From contig NZ_AQUY01000002.1 in the NCBI RefSeq assembly GCF_000372445.1, positions 399,561 through 463,560 of the forward strand: 64,000 bases of DNA. Direction: 5' to 3'. Origin of the DNA: Corynebacterium ulceribovis DSM 45146. Its GTDB lineage: Bacteria > Actinomycetota > Actinomycetes > Mycobacteriales > Mycobacteriaceae. Below, piece by piece: positions 26,023 to 35,040 of this stretch. The position numbers and the translations under genes are program-made. How positions within the stretch are numbered: position 1 is the stretch's first letter; each line of letters starts with the position of its first letter. The notes below the pieces were generated by a model that was given only the letters and a program-made list of their open reading frames with translations, did no database searches and was not told the DNA's origin.

Positions 26023-27204
26023 TTGAACCGCCTTAAGGCTCTAACCCTCGGCTGCGCCACCGCAGCCGCCCTCATGCTGTCCGCCTGCAGCGCCCCGTCC
26101 GACACCGGAAGCGGAGACCCCGCCAAAAATGGCGCCACAAACGCCTCCAGCGGGTTGACAGTCACCGACGTGAAGGACCGCACCGTCGAGTTCGACAAAG
26201 CCCCAGAACGCATCGTGCTCGGCGAAGGGCGCGGTATCTTCGCCACCGCCATCTTGAACAAGGACAAGCCAGCCGACAAAGTTGTCGCAATGGGCACCGA
26301 CCTCGCGAAAGCAGCTCCGAGCTACTACGAGAAGATCACCACAACCAACCCAGAGCTCGAATCCATCCCACAAATCGGCCACATCGGTAAAGGTGACGTC
26401 ACCATCGAAGAAATCGTCTCCTTCAAACCAGATGTCATGGTCATCTCCGCCGACCAGTATGACGACATCAGCACCACCGGCATGAAGGACAAGCTGGAAG
26501 CCGCTGACATCAAGTACGTGGTCACCGACTTCCGGCAGCATCCGATGGAAAACACCACCAAGTCCGTCGACATCCTCGGCCAGCTCACCGGCCAAACCGA
26601 GTCCGCGGCGGACTTCAATAAGGAATGGACCGAGACCGTCGACCTGGTCCGTGACCGTGCCAGCAAGGCGAAAGACCGACCAAAAACCTTCCTCTGGCGC
26701 GCTGCTGGCCTGAAAGACTGCTGCGCCACCGTCAAGGAATCGAACCTCGGCGAAATGGTCAACCTAGCCGGCGGCGATAACCTCGCCGATCACGTCCTCG
26801 CCACCGAGGAAGGCTCCATGACCCCCGAAAAGCTCATCGCTGACCAGCCAGACGTCATCATTGCCACGGGCGGTTCCTGGGCACCAGACCCAAAGAAAAA
26901 GCAGCCGCTGCCACACACCACCCTCGGCTACAAGTCCGAATCCGCTGACGCCGCCCGCACCCTCACCGGCCTGCTCAAGACCCCAGGCTTCGACCAGCTC
27001 AAAGCCCCTAAGGACGGAAAGTTCTACGGCGTCTGGCACCAGTTCTACGACTCCCCATTCAACTACGTAGCCCTGCTGCAGTTCGGCAAATGGCTCCACC
27101 CAGAGCTTTTTGACGACATCAATGTCGATCAGAAGTGGAAAGAGGCGCATGAAAAGTTCACTCCATTCGACGCCTCCGGTACCTTCTTCACAGCTCAGAA
27201 GTAG
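26023..27204 (+). CDS. Iron/siderophore-type ABC transporter substrate-binding lipoprotein
   Basis: A 393-residue periplasmic-binding-protein-fold lipoprotein of the FecB/FhuD class. The signal peptide ends in the lipobox LSACS (Cys22), followed by a low-complexity linker (SAPSDTGSGDPAKNGATNASS). The family opening VTDVKDRTVEFDKAPERIVLGEGRG and the central EEIVSFKPDVMVISADQYD mark the class. A CCATVKESNLGEMVNLAGGDNLAD block then opens the second lobe. The TTG start at 26023 is supported by AAGGAGAAAAG. It is the first gene of a three-gene importer unit under a DtxR-like box. The ligand (a siderophore, haem or iron) cannot be told from the sequence. Confidence 0.9.
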   Translation: MNRLKALTLGCATAAALMLSACSAPSDTGSGDPAKNGATNASSGLTVTDVKDRTVEFDKAPERIVLGEGRGIFATAILNKDKPADKVVAMGTDLAKAAPSYYEKITTTNPELESIPQIGHIGKGDVTIEEIVSFKPDVMVISADQYDDISTTGMKDKLEAADIKYVVTDFRQHPMENTTKSVDILGQLTGQTESAADFNKEWTETVDLVRDRASKAKDRPKTFLWRAAGLKDCCATVKESNLGEMVNLAGGDNLADHVLATEEGSMTPEKLIADQPDVIIATGGSWAPDPKKKQPLPHTTLGYKSESADAARTLTGLLKTPGFDQLKAPKDGKFYGVWHQFYDSPFNYVALLQFGKWLHPELFDDINVDQKWKEAHEKFTPFDASGTFFTAQK

Positions 27205-27217
27205 TCCCCGCAGACAA

Positions 27218-28318
27218 ATGGCAGTTTCAACATCTTTGGCAACAGCAACTCTGGATTCAACTCCGCCGCCTGAGCCAACAGCCGCCGATGTCTTGCGTAG
27301 CCACCGGCGTGTGGTCATTCGGCGCATCGCCATCATCGGGGTGCTGACTGTCGGGGCCCTCGGTGCCTTCATCTGGTCTGCTGCAGTCGGTGCCCTTGAC
27401 CTCAGTTTGACTGAAGTCCTTCGCGGGATGCTCTCTCCCAACAGTGTTGACGAGCAAACCCGAACCGTGCTGTGGAAACTTCGGCTGCCGATGTCCGTGA
27501 TGGCACTGCTTGTCGGTGTCGCACTGTCACTGGCAGGCGCCCAAATGCAGACCATCCTCGGCAATCCGCTGGCAGAACCATTTACCTTGGGTATCTCCGC
27601 TGCGGCAGCCTTTGGCGGCGCGGTCACCATCGTGCTCGGCACCACAATTTTCCCGGTGTCCCAGTTCAATCTGGCCGCGATGGCTTGGCTATTTGCCATG
27701 CTCGCCACTGCCATCATCGTCGGGGCTGCTCTCCTCCGCGGTGCTACCTCGGAAACCATGATTCTGCTGGGCATCGGATTGGTGTTCTTCTTCCAGGCGA
27801 TGCTGGCTCTTGTGCAGTACATCGCCACCACGGAAGCGCTGCAACAGATCGTGTTTTGGTCCATGGGCTCGATGACCCGGGCCACCTGGACTGGAAACCT
27901 CGTCATCGCCTTGTCACTTGCGGTGTGCATTCCAGTGTTCATCGGCCTAGCGTGGCGCTTGACGGCGCTGCGTCTTGGCGATGACCGCGCGCTAGCCATG
28001 GGGATCAATGTCTCCCGGCTCCGGATTGTGGTGCTGGTTTTGGTTTCCATGCTTGCCGCTACCGCTGTGGCCTTCGCAGGCATCATTGGCTTCATCGGAC
28101 TAGTTGGTCCACATGTGGCCCGGATGCTGGTGGGGGAGGACCAGAAATTCTTCATTCCCGCGTCCATGGCCGCCGGTGCGCTGACTATGTGCACCGCTCA
28201 TGCACTCAGCATGATTATCGTGCCGGGTGTTGCTATTCCAATCGGCATCATCACCGCGTTTGTTGGGGTGCCATTCTTCCTCGTCATCGTCATGACAAAT
28301 CGGAGGGCGTTGTGGTGA
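27218..28318 (+). CDS. Iron-type ABC transporter permease (FecCD family)
   Basis: A 366-residue membrane permease of the BtuC/FecCD family, with about ten hydrophobic segments. Clear signatures are the RLPMSVMALLVGVALSLAGAQMQ opening, NPLAEPFTLGIS, and the cytoplasmic coupling segment GIIGFIGLVGPHVARMLVGEDQ. ATG 27218 lies 13 bp after the binding-protein stop. The stop overlaps the ATPase start by four bases (GTGA), showing translational coupling. It forms the importer pore with the next gene product. Confidence 0.94.
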   Translation: MAVSTSLATATLDSTPPPEPTAADVLRSHRRVVIRRIAIIGVLTVGALGAFIWSAAVGALDLSLTEVLRGMLSPNSVDEQTRTVLWKLRLPMSVMALLVGVALSLAGAQMQTILGNPLAEPFTLGISAAAAFGGAVTIVLGTTIFPVSQFNLAAMAWLFAMLATAIIVGAALLRGATSETMILLGIGLVFFFQAMLALVQYIATTEALQQIVFWSMGSMTRATWTGNLVIALSLAVCIPVFIGLAWRLTALRLGDDRALAMGINVSRLRIVVLVLVSMLAATAVAFAGIIGFIGLVGPHVARMLVGEDQKFFIPASMAAGALTMCTAHALSMIIVPGVAIPIGIITAFVGVPFFLVIVMTNRRALW

Positions 28319-29088
28319 CACATTCCAACGAACTAGAAACCACTTTGGACATCACCGGTCTGCAAGTGCGCTACGGGCGACGCAACGTGCTCGGGAACTA
28401 CACCCTGCAGCCGCTGCGTGGTGGGAGACTAACCGCGCTCCTCGGTCCGAACGCGTCGGGAAAATCGACGCTGATTAAGAGTGTGGCGGGTGTCGTCAAA
28501 AAGCACAATGGGACGGTAACCGGCCACCTCGCCGGCCGCGAACTGACCGGCAAAGCTCTGCGCATCCGAACCGGCTACATGCCGCAGGACTTGCCGCATA
28601 GTGCCGCACTGTCGGCATTCGAAGCGATTGTTGTGGCGACTAAGCAGGGGCGCGCGGCATCGGCACGGGAAACAGCAGCCAACGTGATGGAGCAACTTGG
28701 CATCACTGGGTTGGCTCAGCGCTACCTCGCGGAGCTGTCCGGTGGGCAACGGCAACTGGTGGCATGCGCCCAGATGCTCGCCACGAATCCGGACTTTTTG
28801 CTTTTGGACGAACCGACCTCCGCGCTGGATCTGCGGCGGCAAATGTTTCTGCTTAAAGTCGTGCGACAGCATGTTCAGCAACGCGGCGCAGTCGCGCTGA
28901 TTGCAATCCACGACATCAACTTGGCAGCACGGATGTGTGACGACATGGTGTTGATGCGCAATGGGAAACCGCTTGCGCAGGGCACGCCTAACGATGTGCT
29001 GACGCCGGAACTCATTCGCGAAATCTATGGCATTGACGCTGAAGTGCTGACCCACAATGGTGTGCCAGTGGTATCACCAGTGGGGTAG
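28315..29088 (+). CDS. Iron-type ABC transporter ATP-binding protein
   Basis: A 257-residue ATPase. It carries Walker A GPNASGKST (44-52), Q-loop TGYMPQDL, signature LSGGQRQLVACAQML, Walker B FLLLDEPTSALD and the H-loop IAIHDINLAAR. It belongs to the FecE/FhuC class and powers import of the iron compound. The start is GTG 28315 (or GTG 28312), overlapping the permease stop, with CGGAGG upstream. A strong terminator follows. Confidence 0.95.
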   Translation: MTHSNELETTLDITGLQVRYGRRNVLGNYTLQPLRGGRLTALLGPNASGKSTLIKSVAGVVKKHNGTVTGHLAGRELTGKALRIRTGYMPQDLPHSAALSAFEAIVVATKQGRAASARETAANVMEQLGITGLAQRYLAELSGGQRQLVACAQMLATNPDFLLLDEPTSALDLRRQMFLLKVVRQHVQQRGAVALIAIHDINLAARMCDDMVLMRNGKPLAQGTPNDVLTPELIREIYGIDAEVLTHNGVPVVSPVG

Positions 29089-29121
29089 GGGAGCGCGACT
29101 CCGTTCAGTAAATAGGCAACG

Positions 29122-29159
29122 AAAAACCGCCTCGGGGAGAATCCCTCGAGGCGGTTTTT
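29122..29159. terminator. Bidirectional terminator between the iron importer and qcrB
   Basis: AAAAACCGCCTCG and CGAGGCGGTTTTT form a long perfect stem with an inner GGG/CCC, and T-runs on both strands. It lies between the convergent ABC and qcrB ends. Confidence 0.93.
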
Positions 29160-29196
29160 GTGAGCGCGTGAAAACTAGCGGCTAGGAACTAGGAAC

Positions 29197-30834
29197 CTAG
29201 TCCTTCTTGTTTTCGATCTCTGCGCGGTTTGCGCGCTGCAGCTCGTTGAACATTGCCTTCTGCTCAGAGTGGTTCTGCTCATCGATTTCAGCTGCACGCT
29301 GTGCGATGGACTCATCGTCAGCGGAGAAGAAACCACCGCGGCCTGGTTCACCGGCGTAGCCCAGCGAAGCCATGTTCTTAGGAACCTTGGCACCCTGGTA
29401 AGCCAGTGGGATGGCGTGGCCGTGCTCGTCGACTGGGCCCAGCGGCTGGTGGACCTCAATGAAGGCACCGTTTGGCAGCTGCTTGATGATACCGGTTTCG
29501 ATACCGTGCTCCAGGATTTCGTGGTCTGCACGCTGCAGGCCAACGCAAATCCGGTAGGTCACGAAGTATGCGATTGGAGGCAGAATCAGGAAGCCGATGC
29601 GGCCAACCCAGGTCATTGCGTTCAGCGAGATGTCGAAGTGGAACGCAATGAGGTCGTTACCACCAGACAGGGTCAGCAGAGCGTAGGTGACCAGAGCCAT
29701 GGCGCCCAGACCGGAGCGGACTGGAACGTCACGTGGACGCTGCAGAATGTTGTGGTTCTCGTCGTCGCCGGTGATCTTCTTTTCAATCCATGGGTAAGCG
29801 AAGACCAGGACAACCAGGACACCCAGCAGGATAGCTACCCAGAACACTGCAGGGATGGTGTAGTTACCGAGGTACAGCTCCCATGCAGGCATGATACGAG
29901 CAGCACCGTCAGTCCACAGCATGTAGATGTCCGGCTGGGAACCAGCGGAAACCTGCGATGGGTTGTATGGACCAATGTTCCAAATACCGTTGATCTGGAA
30001 GACACCTGCCAGGAAGAACAGGAAGCCGAAGACCACGAACATCAGGGAGATGGCCTTGGTTGCGAAGACCGGCACAATGCGGACACCGACAACGTTGTTC
30101 TCGGTGCGACCAGCGCCAGGCATCTGGGTGTGCTTCTGGAACCAAACCAGCGCCAAGTGAACGGCGATGAGACCCAGAATCAGAGCTGGCAGCAACAGCA
30201 CGTGCATGATGTACAGGCGGTCAATAATCAGGCCACCTGGGAAGTCGCCACCGAACATGATCCAGTGCAACCAGGTACCAACAACTGGCAGGCCGACCAC
30301 AATCGCGGACATGATTCGCAGACCCACACCGGACAGAACGTCGTCTGGCAGGGAGTAGCCCATGAAACCTTCAGCAATGGACAGCACCATCAGCAGGGAA
30401 CCGATGATCCAGTTTGCTTCGCGTGGGCGACGGAATGCACCGGTGAAGAAAATACGCATCATGTGCGCCAGGATGGACACAGCGAACAGCAGTGCTGCCC
30501 AGTGGTGGACCTGGCGGATGAACAGACCACCGCGCACCTCGAAGGAGATGTTCAGAGCGGTCTCGTATGCGCGGGACATTTCCACGCCGTTCAGTGGTGC
30601 GTAAGCACCGTCATAAATGACCTTGGACATCGATGGGTCGAAGAACAGGGTCAGGTAGATACCCGAGAACAGCAACACGACGAAGCTGTACAGGGCGATT
30701 TCACCCAGCAGGAAGGACCAGTGGGTAGGGAACACCTTGTTCAGCTGCTCACGCAGGAAGCCTGCTCCGCCGAGGCGGGAGTCAGCTTGGTGTCCCATCT
30801 GTGCAAGACGTGATGGCTTAGTTTGAGTAGACAT
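29197..30834 (-). CDS. qcrB: Cytochrome bc1 complex cytochrome b subunit
   Basis: A 545-residue haem b subunit that oxidises menaquinol. The first part (about 30-235) holds four helices with the haem histidines, including [22 protein letters not shown] and [11 protein letters not shown]...[11 protein letters not shown]. The PEWY-like loop is represented by [17 protein letters not shown], as in actinobacteria. The second part adds helices and a hydrophilic C-terminal tail of about 120 residues, rich in charged residues, typical of the group. Its ATG overlaps the qcrA stop by one base (TAATG), so the two are translated together. Confidence 0.97.
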   Translation of the reverse strand: MSTQTKPSRLAQMGHQADSRLGGAGFLREQLNKVFPTHWSFLLGEIALYSFVVLLFSGIYLTLFFDPSMSKVIYDGAYAPLNGVEMSRAYETALNISFEVRGGLFIRQVHHWAALLFAVSILAHMMRIFFTGAFRRPREANWIIGSLLMVLSIAEGFMGYSLPDDVLSGVGLRIMSAIVVGLPVVGTWLHWIMFGGDFPGGLIIDRLYIMHVLLLPALILGLIAVHLALVWFQKHTQMPGAGRTENNVVGVRIVPVFATKAISLMFVVFGFLFFLAGVFQINGIWNIGPYNPSQVSAGSQPDIYMLWTDGAARIMPAWELYLGNYTIPAVFWVAILLGVLVVLVFAYPWIEKKITGDDENHNILQRPRDVPVRSGLGAMALVTYALLTLSGGNDLIAFHFDISLNAMTWVGRIGFLILPPIAYFVTYRICVGLQRADHEILEHGIETGIIKQLPNGAFIEVHQPLGPVDEHGHAIPLAYQGAKVPKNMASLGYAGEPGRGGFFSADDESIAQRAAEIDEQNHSEQKAMFNELQRANRAEIENKKD

Positions 30835-32045
30835 TAGGACTTACGCTCCCAGAAGGCTGGGCCGACTGGCTCAATGAAGTTGCCCTTGGCAACCAAGTAG
30901 CCTTCTTCGTCGACGGTGATTGGCAGTTCTGGCAGTGCACGTGCGGCTGGGCCGAAGATTGGCTTACCGTACTGCAGCGCGTCGAACTGCGACTGGTGGC
31001 ATGGGCACAGAATGCGGTTGGTCTGAGCCTCGTAGAGCGAGGTAGGGCAACCAATGTGGGTGCAAATCTTGGAGTATGCGAAGTAGTCACCGTAGTGGAA
31101 CTCTTCCTGGCCCTTACGCAGCACGGCGCGCTTTGCGTCAGCGGTACGCAGACGGATGAGCATCACCGAGTTACGGGAACCATGAATCGAGTGCATGTGC
31201 TGCTCGTAAACTTCGCGGTTCTTGTCGTACTTGTCGCCGTCGTTCACCACGTTCTCCAGCAGTGGGAACACGGTTTCCATGGAACCTGCGGACAGGTCTT
31301 CTGGACGCAGGCGAACCAGACGAGAAACACCCTGAGTGGTCATGTGACCGTCGTGCTTTTGTGCAACTGCACCAGTGTCGCGGCCGAGGTAAATCTTGCC
31401 CTTGTACTCCGGGTTGTCGAAGTTCGACCAACCGGTGGTCCACAGGGTGCCGTCACCGGTGACGTCCATCTTGTACTCGCGCCATGGGTTCTTCACGATG
31501 CCGCCCAGTGGCAGCAGCATAGCTACGCCACCGAGGACTGCGGAGGTGCCCAGCAGGCCACCGAGGACCTTGCGGCGACCCAGGGTAGAGGTTTCCCAAG
31601 AGTCGGTCAGCAGGGCGCCGATGGTCTTCTGGTCAACTTCGGAAGATGGGCCGTCGTGACGGACCTGAACCGCGATTTCTTCTGGCACGAAGCGCTTGAT
31701 GTACTTCACAGCGCCGATACCCAGAGAAAGCACGGACAGACCCATGGTCACACCCAGCAGTGGGGTGTAGAAGATGTACCACCACAGGCCATCTTCACCG
31801 AGGTACTTGTACTCCCATGGCCAGAAAATGTAGATGGCCACGAATGCCAGCGCCAGAACGATGGACAGGGTCCACCAGAATCCGACATCCAGCACAGCAC
31901 GCTTTTCCGCTGGGTCATCTTCGATAGGGAAGCGTTCCTTGCGGTAAGCAATAGTCACGCCGTCGAGTTCAGCACCCAGGCGCGCCAGTTCCTCGTTGCT
32001 CATTGCAGCGAGTTCCTGGGAGGAGTAGTTCTTCTTATCACTCAT
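30834..32045 (-). CDS. qcrA: Cytochrome bc1 complex Rieske iron-sulfur subunit
   Basis: A 403-residue actinobacterial Rieske protein. Three membrane helices are visible (about 55-77, 89-111 and 160-184). The Rieske fold has cluster ligands in CTHIGC (328-333) and CPCHQSQF (347-354). The longer N-terminus with extra helices distinguishes it from short proteobacterial forms. ATG 32045 overlaps the qcrC stop by four bases (ATGA); a longer frame to 32102 would run through qcrC. It passes electrons from menaquinol to the cytochrome cc subunit. Confidence 0.97.
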   Translation of the reverse strand: MSDKKNYSSQELAAMSNEELARLGAELDGVTIAYRKERFPIEDDPAEKRAVLDVGFWWTLSIVLALAFVAIYIFWPWEYKYLGEDGLWWYIFYTPLLGVTMGLSVLSLGIGAVKYIKRFVPEEIAVQVRHDGPSSEVDQKTIGALLTDSWETSTLGRRKVLGGLLGTSAVLGGVAMLLPLGGIVKNPWREYKMDVTGDGTLWTTGWSNFDNPEYKGKIYLGRDTGAVAQKHDGHMTTQGVSRLVRLRPEDLSAGSMETVFPLLENVVNDGDKYDKNREVYEQHMHSIHGSRNSVMLIRLRTADAKRAVLRKGQEEFHYGDYFAYSKICTHIGCPTSLYEAQTNRILCPCHQSQFDALQYGKPIFGPAARALPELPITVDEEGYLVAKGNFIEPVGPAFWERKS

Positions 32046-32893
32046 GAGCGAGATCCAATCCACATAGCAGCGCCAACCAGAGACAGAATGCCGACAGTCC
32101 ACATTGCGAGACCCTCAGCAACTGGGCCGATACCGCCCAGTGCGTAGCCGCCAGGGCCAGGGGTTTCCTTAGTGGACTTGATGAAAGCGATGATGTCCTT
32201 CTTCTCGTCAGCAGTCAGCTGACGGTCAGAGAACTTCGGCATGTTCTGTGGACCGGTGAGCATTGCCTGGTAGATTTCCTGCTCGTTTGCAGGGTCCAGA
32301 GCCGGTGCGTACTTACCGGAGGACAGTGCGCCACCACGACCGGTGAAGTTGTGGCAGGATGCGCAGTTCAAGCGGAACAGGTCGGAGCCACGAGCAACGT
32401 CCTTCGGGTCAATCTGACCGTCGAAGTTTGAGCCGCGCAGCGAATCCATGGCGATTTCGCCATTGTCGTCGCGGACGATGCCTGGGCCACCGCCGTTAGC
32501 CTGAACGTAAGCAGCAATCGCGAGGGTCTGTTCCTCGGAGTAGCGAGGTTTCTTACGGCTAGCCTGAGCTTCGTTACGGAGCATAGGCATACGACCGGAG
32601 TGCACCTGGAAGTACACTGCACCTTCGCCGACACCAACCAGGGAAGGACCGCGGTCCTTAACGCCCTGCAGGTTAGCGCCGTGGCAGGTGATACAAGCGA
32701 CATCGTAGATGTCCTTGCCTTCCTGAACCAGGGCAGCGGTGTCCTTGTCTGCGGTTGCTACTTGAGCATCTGGGGTGAGGGCGCTGGCCAGCAGGCCGGC
32801 GCCGGTAAGGCTCAATGCCAAGGCTGCGCCGCCAGCAAGGGTGCGTTGCACCTTGCGGCGAGTCTTAGCGTTCTTTGGGGTTGAAACCATCAT
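32042..32893 (-). CDS. qcrC: Cytochrome bc1 complex dihaem cytochrome c subunit
   Basis: A 283-residue cytochrome cc. Two haem-binding motifs, CITCH (67-71) and CASCH (177-181), lie in two class I cytochrome domains. An N-terminal membrane/signal helix (about 18-40) and a C-terminal helix anchor the protein. Having two haems in one subunit is typical of actinobacteria, which lack soluble cytochrome c and pass electrons directly to CuA of subunit II. It lies 74 bp after ctaE in the ctaE-qcrCAB operon. Confidence 0.97.
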   Translation of the reverse strand: MMVSTPKNAKTRRKVQRTLAGGAALALSLTGAGLLASALTPDAQVATADKDTAALVQEGKDIYDVACITCHGANLQGVKDRGPSLVGVGEGAVYFQVHSGRMPMLRNEAQASRKKPRYSEEQTLAIAAYVQANGGGPGIVRDDNGEIAMDSLRGSNFDGQIDPKDVARGSDLFRLNCASCHNFTGRGGALSSGKYAPALDPANEQEIYQAMLTGPQNMPKFSDRQLTADEKKDIIAFIKSTKETPGPGGYALGGIGPVAEGLAMWTVGILSLVGAAMWIGSRS

Positions 32894-32967
32894 TTTCCCT
32901 TAATCGAAATTGCGGAAAGTGAAGGGCTGTAGGCCGCGCGGCGCGTTCACCAAGCGGCGGCTACGGC

Positions 32968-33582
32968 CTACTGGATGAAGTAGATCGTGATGAACAGGCC
33001 GATCCAGACAACGTCAACGAAGTGCCAGTAGTAAGACACAACGATGGCTGCGGTGGCCTGAGCTGGGGTGAACTTTGCCTTGGAGATGCGGAGGATAACC
33101 ACCACGAATGCCAAGACACCTGCCAGAACGTGTGCGGCGTGGAAGCCGGTGGTGATGAAGAACACCGAGCCGTACACCGAGTTCTGGATGGTCAGACCGT
33201 GACCGACCAGGGTGAAGTACTCATAGCCCTGGCCGATCAGGAAGATCGCGCCCATCAAAGTGGAGAGGGCGTACCAGCGGCGCAGACCGTAAAGGTCACC
33301 ACGCTCCGCTGCGAAAACGCCCATCTGTGCGGTAAAAGACGACAGCACCAGGATGGTGGTAATCGTCAAAGCAAAGGGAACGTTGAGGTGGGAAGTGCCC
33401 CACTCCCAAGAACCCTGCTGGCCATTCGCTCGTGACACGAAGTACATAGCGAAGAGTCCAGCGAAGAACATCAATTCCTGAGACAGGAACACGATGGTTC
33501 CCACACTGACCATGTTTGGTCGGTTCAGTGTGGCAACTCGTGGTGCCCCTGCCATACCTGTGTTTCCAACTGCGCTCGTCAC
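32968..33582 (-). CDS. ctaE: Cytochrome c oxidase subunit III
   Basis: A 204-residue five-helix subunit III of the aa3 oxidase. Signatures are [59 protein letters not shown] and the final [22 protein letters not shown]. The GTG start at 33582 lacks a clear Shine-Dalgarno sequence, but the [10 protein letters not shown] beginning fits other corynebacterial CtaE proteins. First gene of the ctaE-qcrCAB operon. Confidence 0.97.
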   Translation of the reverse strand: MTSAVGNTGMAGAPRVATLNRPNMVSVGTIVFLSQELMFFAGLFAMYFVSRANGQQGSWEWGTSHLNVPFALTITTILVLSSFTAQMGVFAAERGDLYGLRRWYALSTLMGAIFLIGQGYEYFTLVGHGLTIQNSVYGSVFFITTGFHAAHVLAGVLAFVVVILRISKAKFTPAQATAAIVVSYYWHFVDVVWIGLFITIYFIQ

Positions 33583-33617
33583 AGGGAACAGTATGGCCTT
33601 TATCTAAGAAATAGTCA

Positions 33618-33646
33618 TCTATTGACCCCCGTAATGGGCGTGTCAA
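33618..33646 (-). promoter_or_regulatory. Candidate promoter of ctaE-qcrCAB
   Basis: On the minus strand a perfect TTGACA (33646-33641) is followed after 17 bases by AATAGA (33623-33618), 36 bp upstream of the ctaE GTG. The rest of the 369-bp gap to trpD (33583-33951) shows only a weak CAGGT/ACCTG inverted repeat near 33660-33680 and no recognisable gene. Confidence 0.45.
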
Positions 33647-33951
33647 AATGCAAAACCCCAGGTCAGTGACAGGCGAACCTGAGAATGGGGGAAGAATGCG
33701 GGGTTACCGGGAACTTTTTCCGATCAAATCCGACGGTCGGATAATTTTCGGGATTTTGTGGCTTCTTTTCGCTCGAGGCGGGGACTGCGTGCAACCGCTC
33801 CGTCGGCGTATGGCGCCCACCATGCCGTCAATAAGCAAAATGCTAGCCCATTTTGGCCACGTTGCGGGAGTTGGGTGCGCGCAGGGGGTAACTGCCGTAC
33901 TAAGCTTCGGTCAATCCCTGTCGATAGTTTCGGAACCTGAAAGGAGTGCGC

Positions 33952-35010
33952 ATGAGCGACCACCACAACCACACACTTCCGGAGATTATCGACTGGCAAT
34001 GGACCCTGAACACCCTCGGTGCCGGTGCGGAACTGCCACCGGAAGCAATGGCCTTCGCCATGGACTCCATCATGGCTGGGGAAGCGAGCGACGCACGCAT
34101 TGCCGCATTTATATATGGCATCTACATCAAAGGCATCACCCCGGCCGAACTCGATGCTGCTGCCGACGCAATGCTTAGCTTCGCTACCCGACCGCACCTT
34201 ACTGGCACCCGCCAAGCCCTCGACCTTGTCGGCACCGGCGGCGATGGGCACCACACTGTCAATATCTCTACGATGTCCTCCGTCGTCGTTGGCGCCACAG
34301 GTGTGCACGTGATGAAGCATGGCAACCGGGCGGCCTCCTCGAAGTCTGGTGGCGCCGACATGCTCGAGGCCCTTGGCGTGGACCTAGGTGACGGTCGCCT
34401 CCGCGTGCCGGAATACCCGGAGTTCAAGCTGACCTTCTTATTCGCCAGGAACTACCACCCGGCAATGAAGTTCGCGGGTCCAGTCCGCTCGCAGCTCGCC
34501 GCGCCCACCCTGTTCAATTTGCTGGGCCCACTGACCAACCCAGCCCAGCCCGGCTCTAGCCTGATTGGCTGCGCCTTCCAGAGCCAGATGGAGACCATGG
34601 CGCACACCTATGCGCGGCGTGGGCAGCAGGTGTTGGTGGTCCGTGGCTGCGACGGGGTCGACGAAATCACTATTGCCGGCCCATCTGATGTTTACGTCGT
34701 TGCCGACGGTGAGGTCCGCCATGAAGTGCTCGACCCGCGCGATTTCGGCTTCACTATCGGTCAAACCTCCGATCTGCGGGGCGGTGACCCAGCCTTCAAC
34801 GCTGATGTGGCGCGGCGCGTGTGGTCGAATGAACTGCACGGCCCAATTCGCGACGCCGTTGTGCTGAACTCCGCCGCCGCGTTGGTTGCGCACCGCGGCC
34901 TCGGCGGGCAGTCGCTTATTGACGCAATGACCGCAACGGTTGCTGAAACTGATCAGATTCTGGCCAGCGGGGTGTGCTCCGACATTATTTCGGCAGCAGT
35001 GAGCCAGTAG
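33952..35010 (+). CDS. trpD: Anthranilate phosphoribosyltransferase
   Basis: A 352-residue enzyme that joins anthranilate to PRPP, the second step of tryptophan synthesis. It has the PRPP-binding LVGTGGDGHHTVNISTMSSVV (about 94-114), the KHGNRAASSKSGGADMLEALGV stretch, and the ARNYHPAMKFAGPVRSQL loop with the anthranilate-binding Arg/His pattern. Counting uses ATG 33952, which has AAGGAG five bases upstream; a GTG two codons earlier is also in frame. It lies away from a trp operon, next to ctaE, as its mycobacterial counterpart does. A trpD-like (TrpD2) function cannot be excluded, but the motifs are canonical. Confidence 0.9.
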   Translation: MSDHHNHTLPEIIDWQWTLNTLGAGAELPPEAMAFAMDSIMAGEASDARIAAFIYGIYIKGITPAELDAAADAMLSFATRPHLTGTRQALDLVGTGGDGHHTVNISTMSSVVVGATGVHVMKHGNRAASSKSGGADMLEALGVDLGDGRLRVPEYPEFKLTFLFARNYHPAMKFAGPVRSQLAAPTLFNLLGPLTNPAQPGSSLIGCAFQSQMETMAHTYARRGQQVLVVRGCDGVDEITIAGPSDVYVVADGEVRHEVLDPRDFGFTIGQTSDLRGGDPAFNADVARRVWSNELHGPIRDAVVLNSAAALVAHRGLGGQSLIDAMTATVAETDQILASGVCSDIISAAVSQ

Positions 35011-35040
35011 CGCCCATAGTTTATCGGTCGCGCTCGCCAT

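Noticed and set aside
29269..30813. Plus-strand open frame of over 500 codons opposite qcrB
   Set aside because: The minus strand encodes a complete cytochrome b with haem histidines and operon overlap; the plus frame is rich in Gln/His/Asp typical of antisense shadows.
33648..34178. Plus-strand open frame upstream of and into trpD
   Set aside because: It overlaps trpD in another frame, and the translated upstream part looks random.
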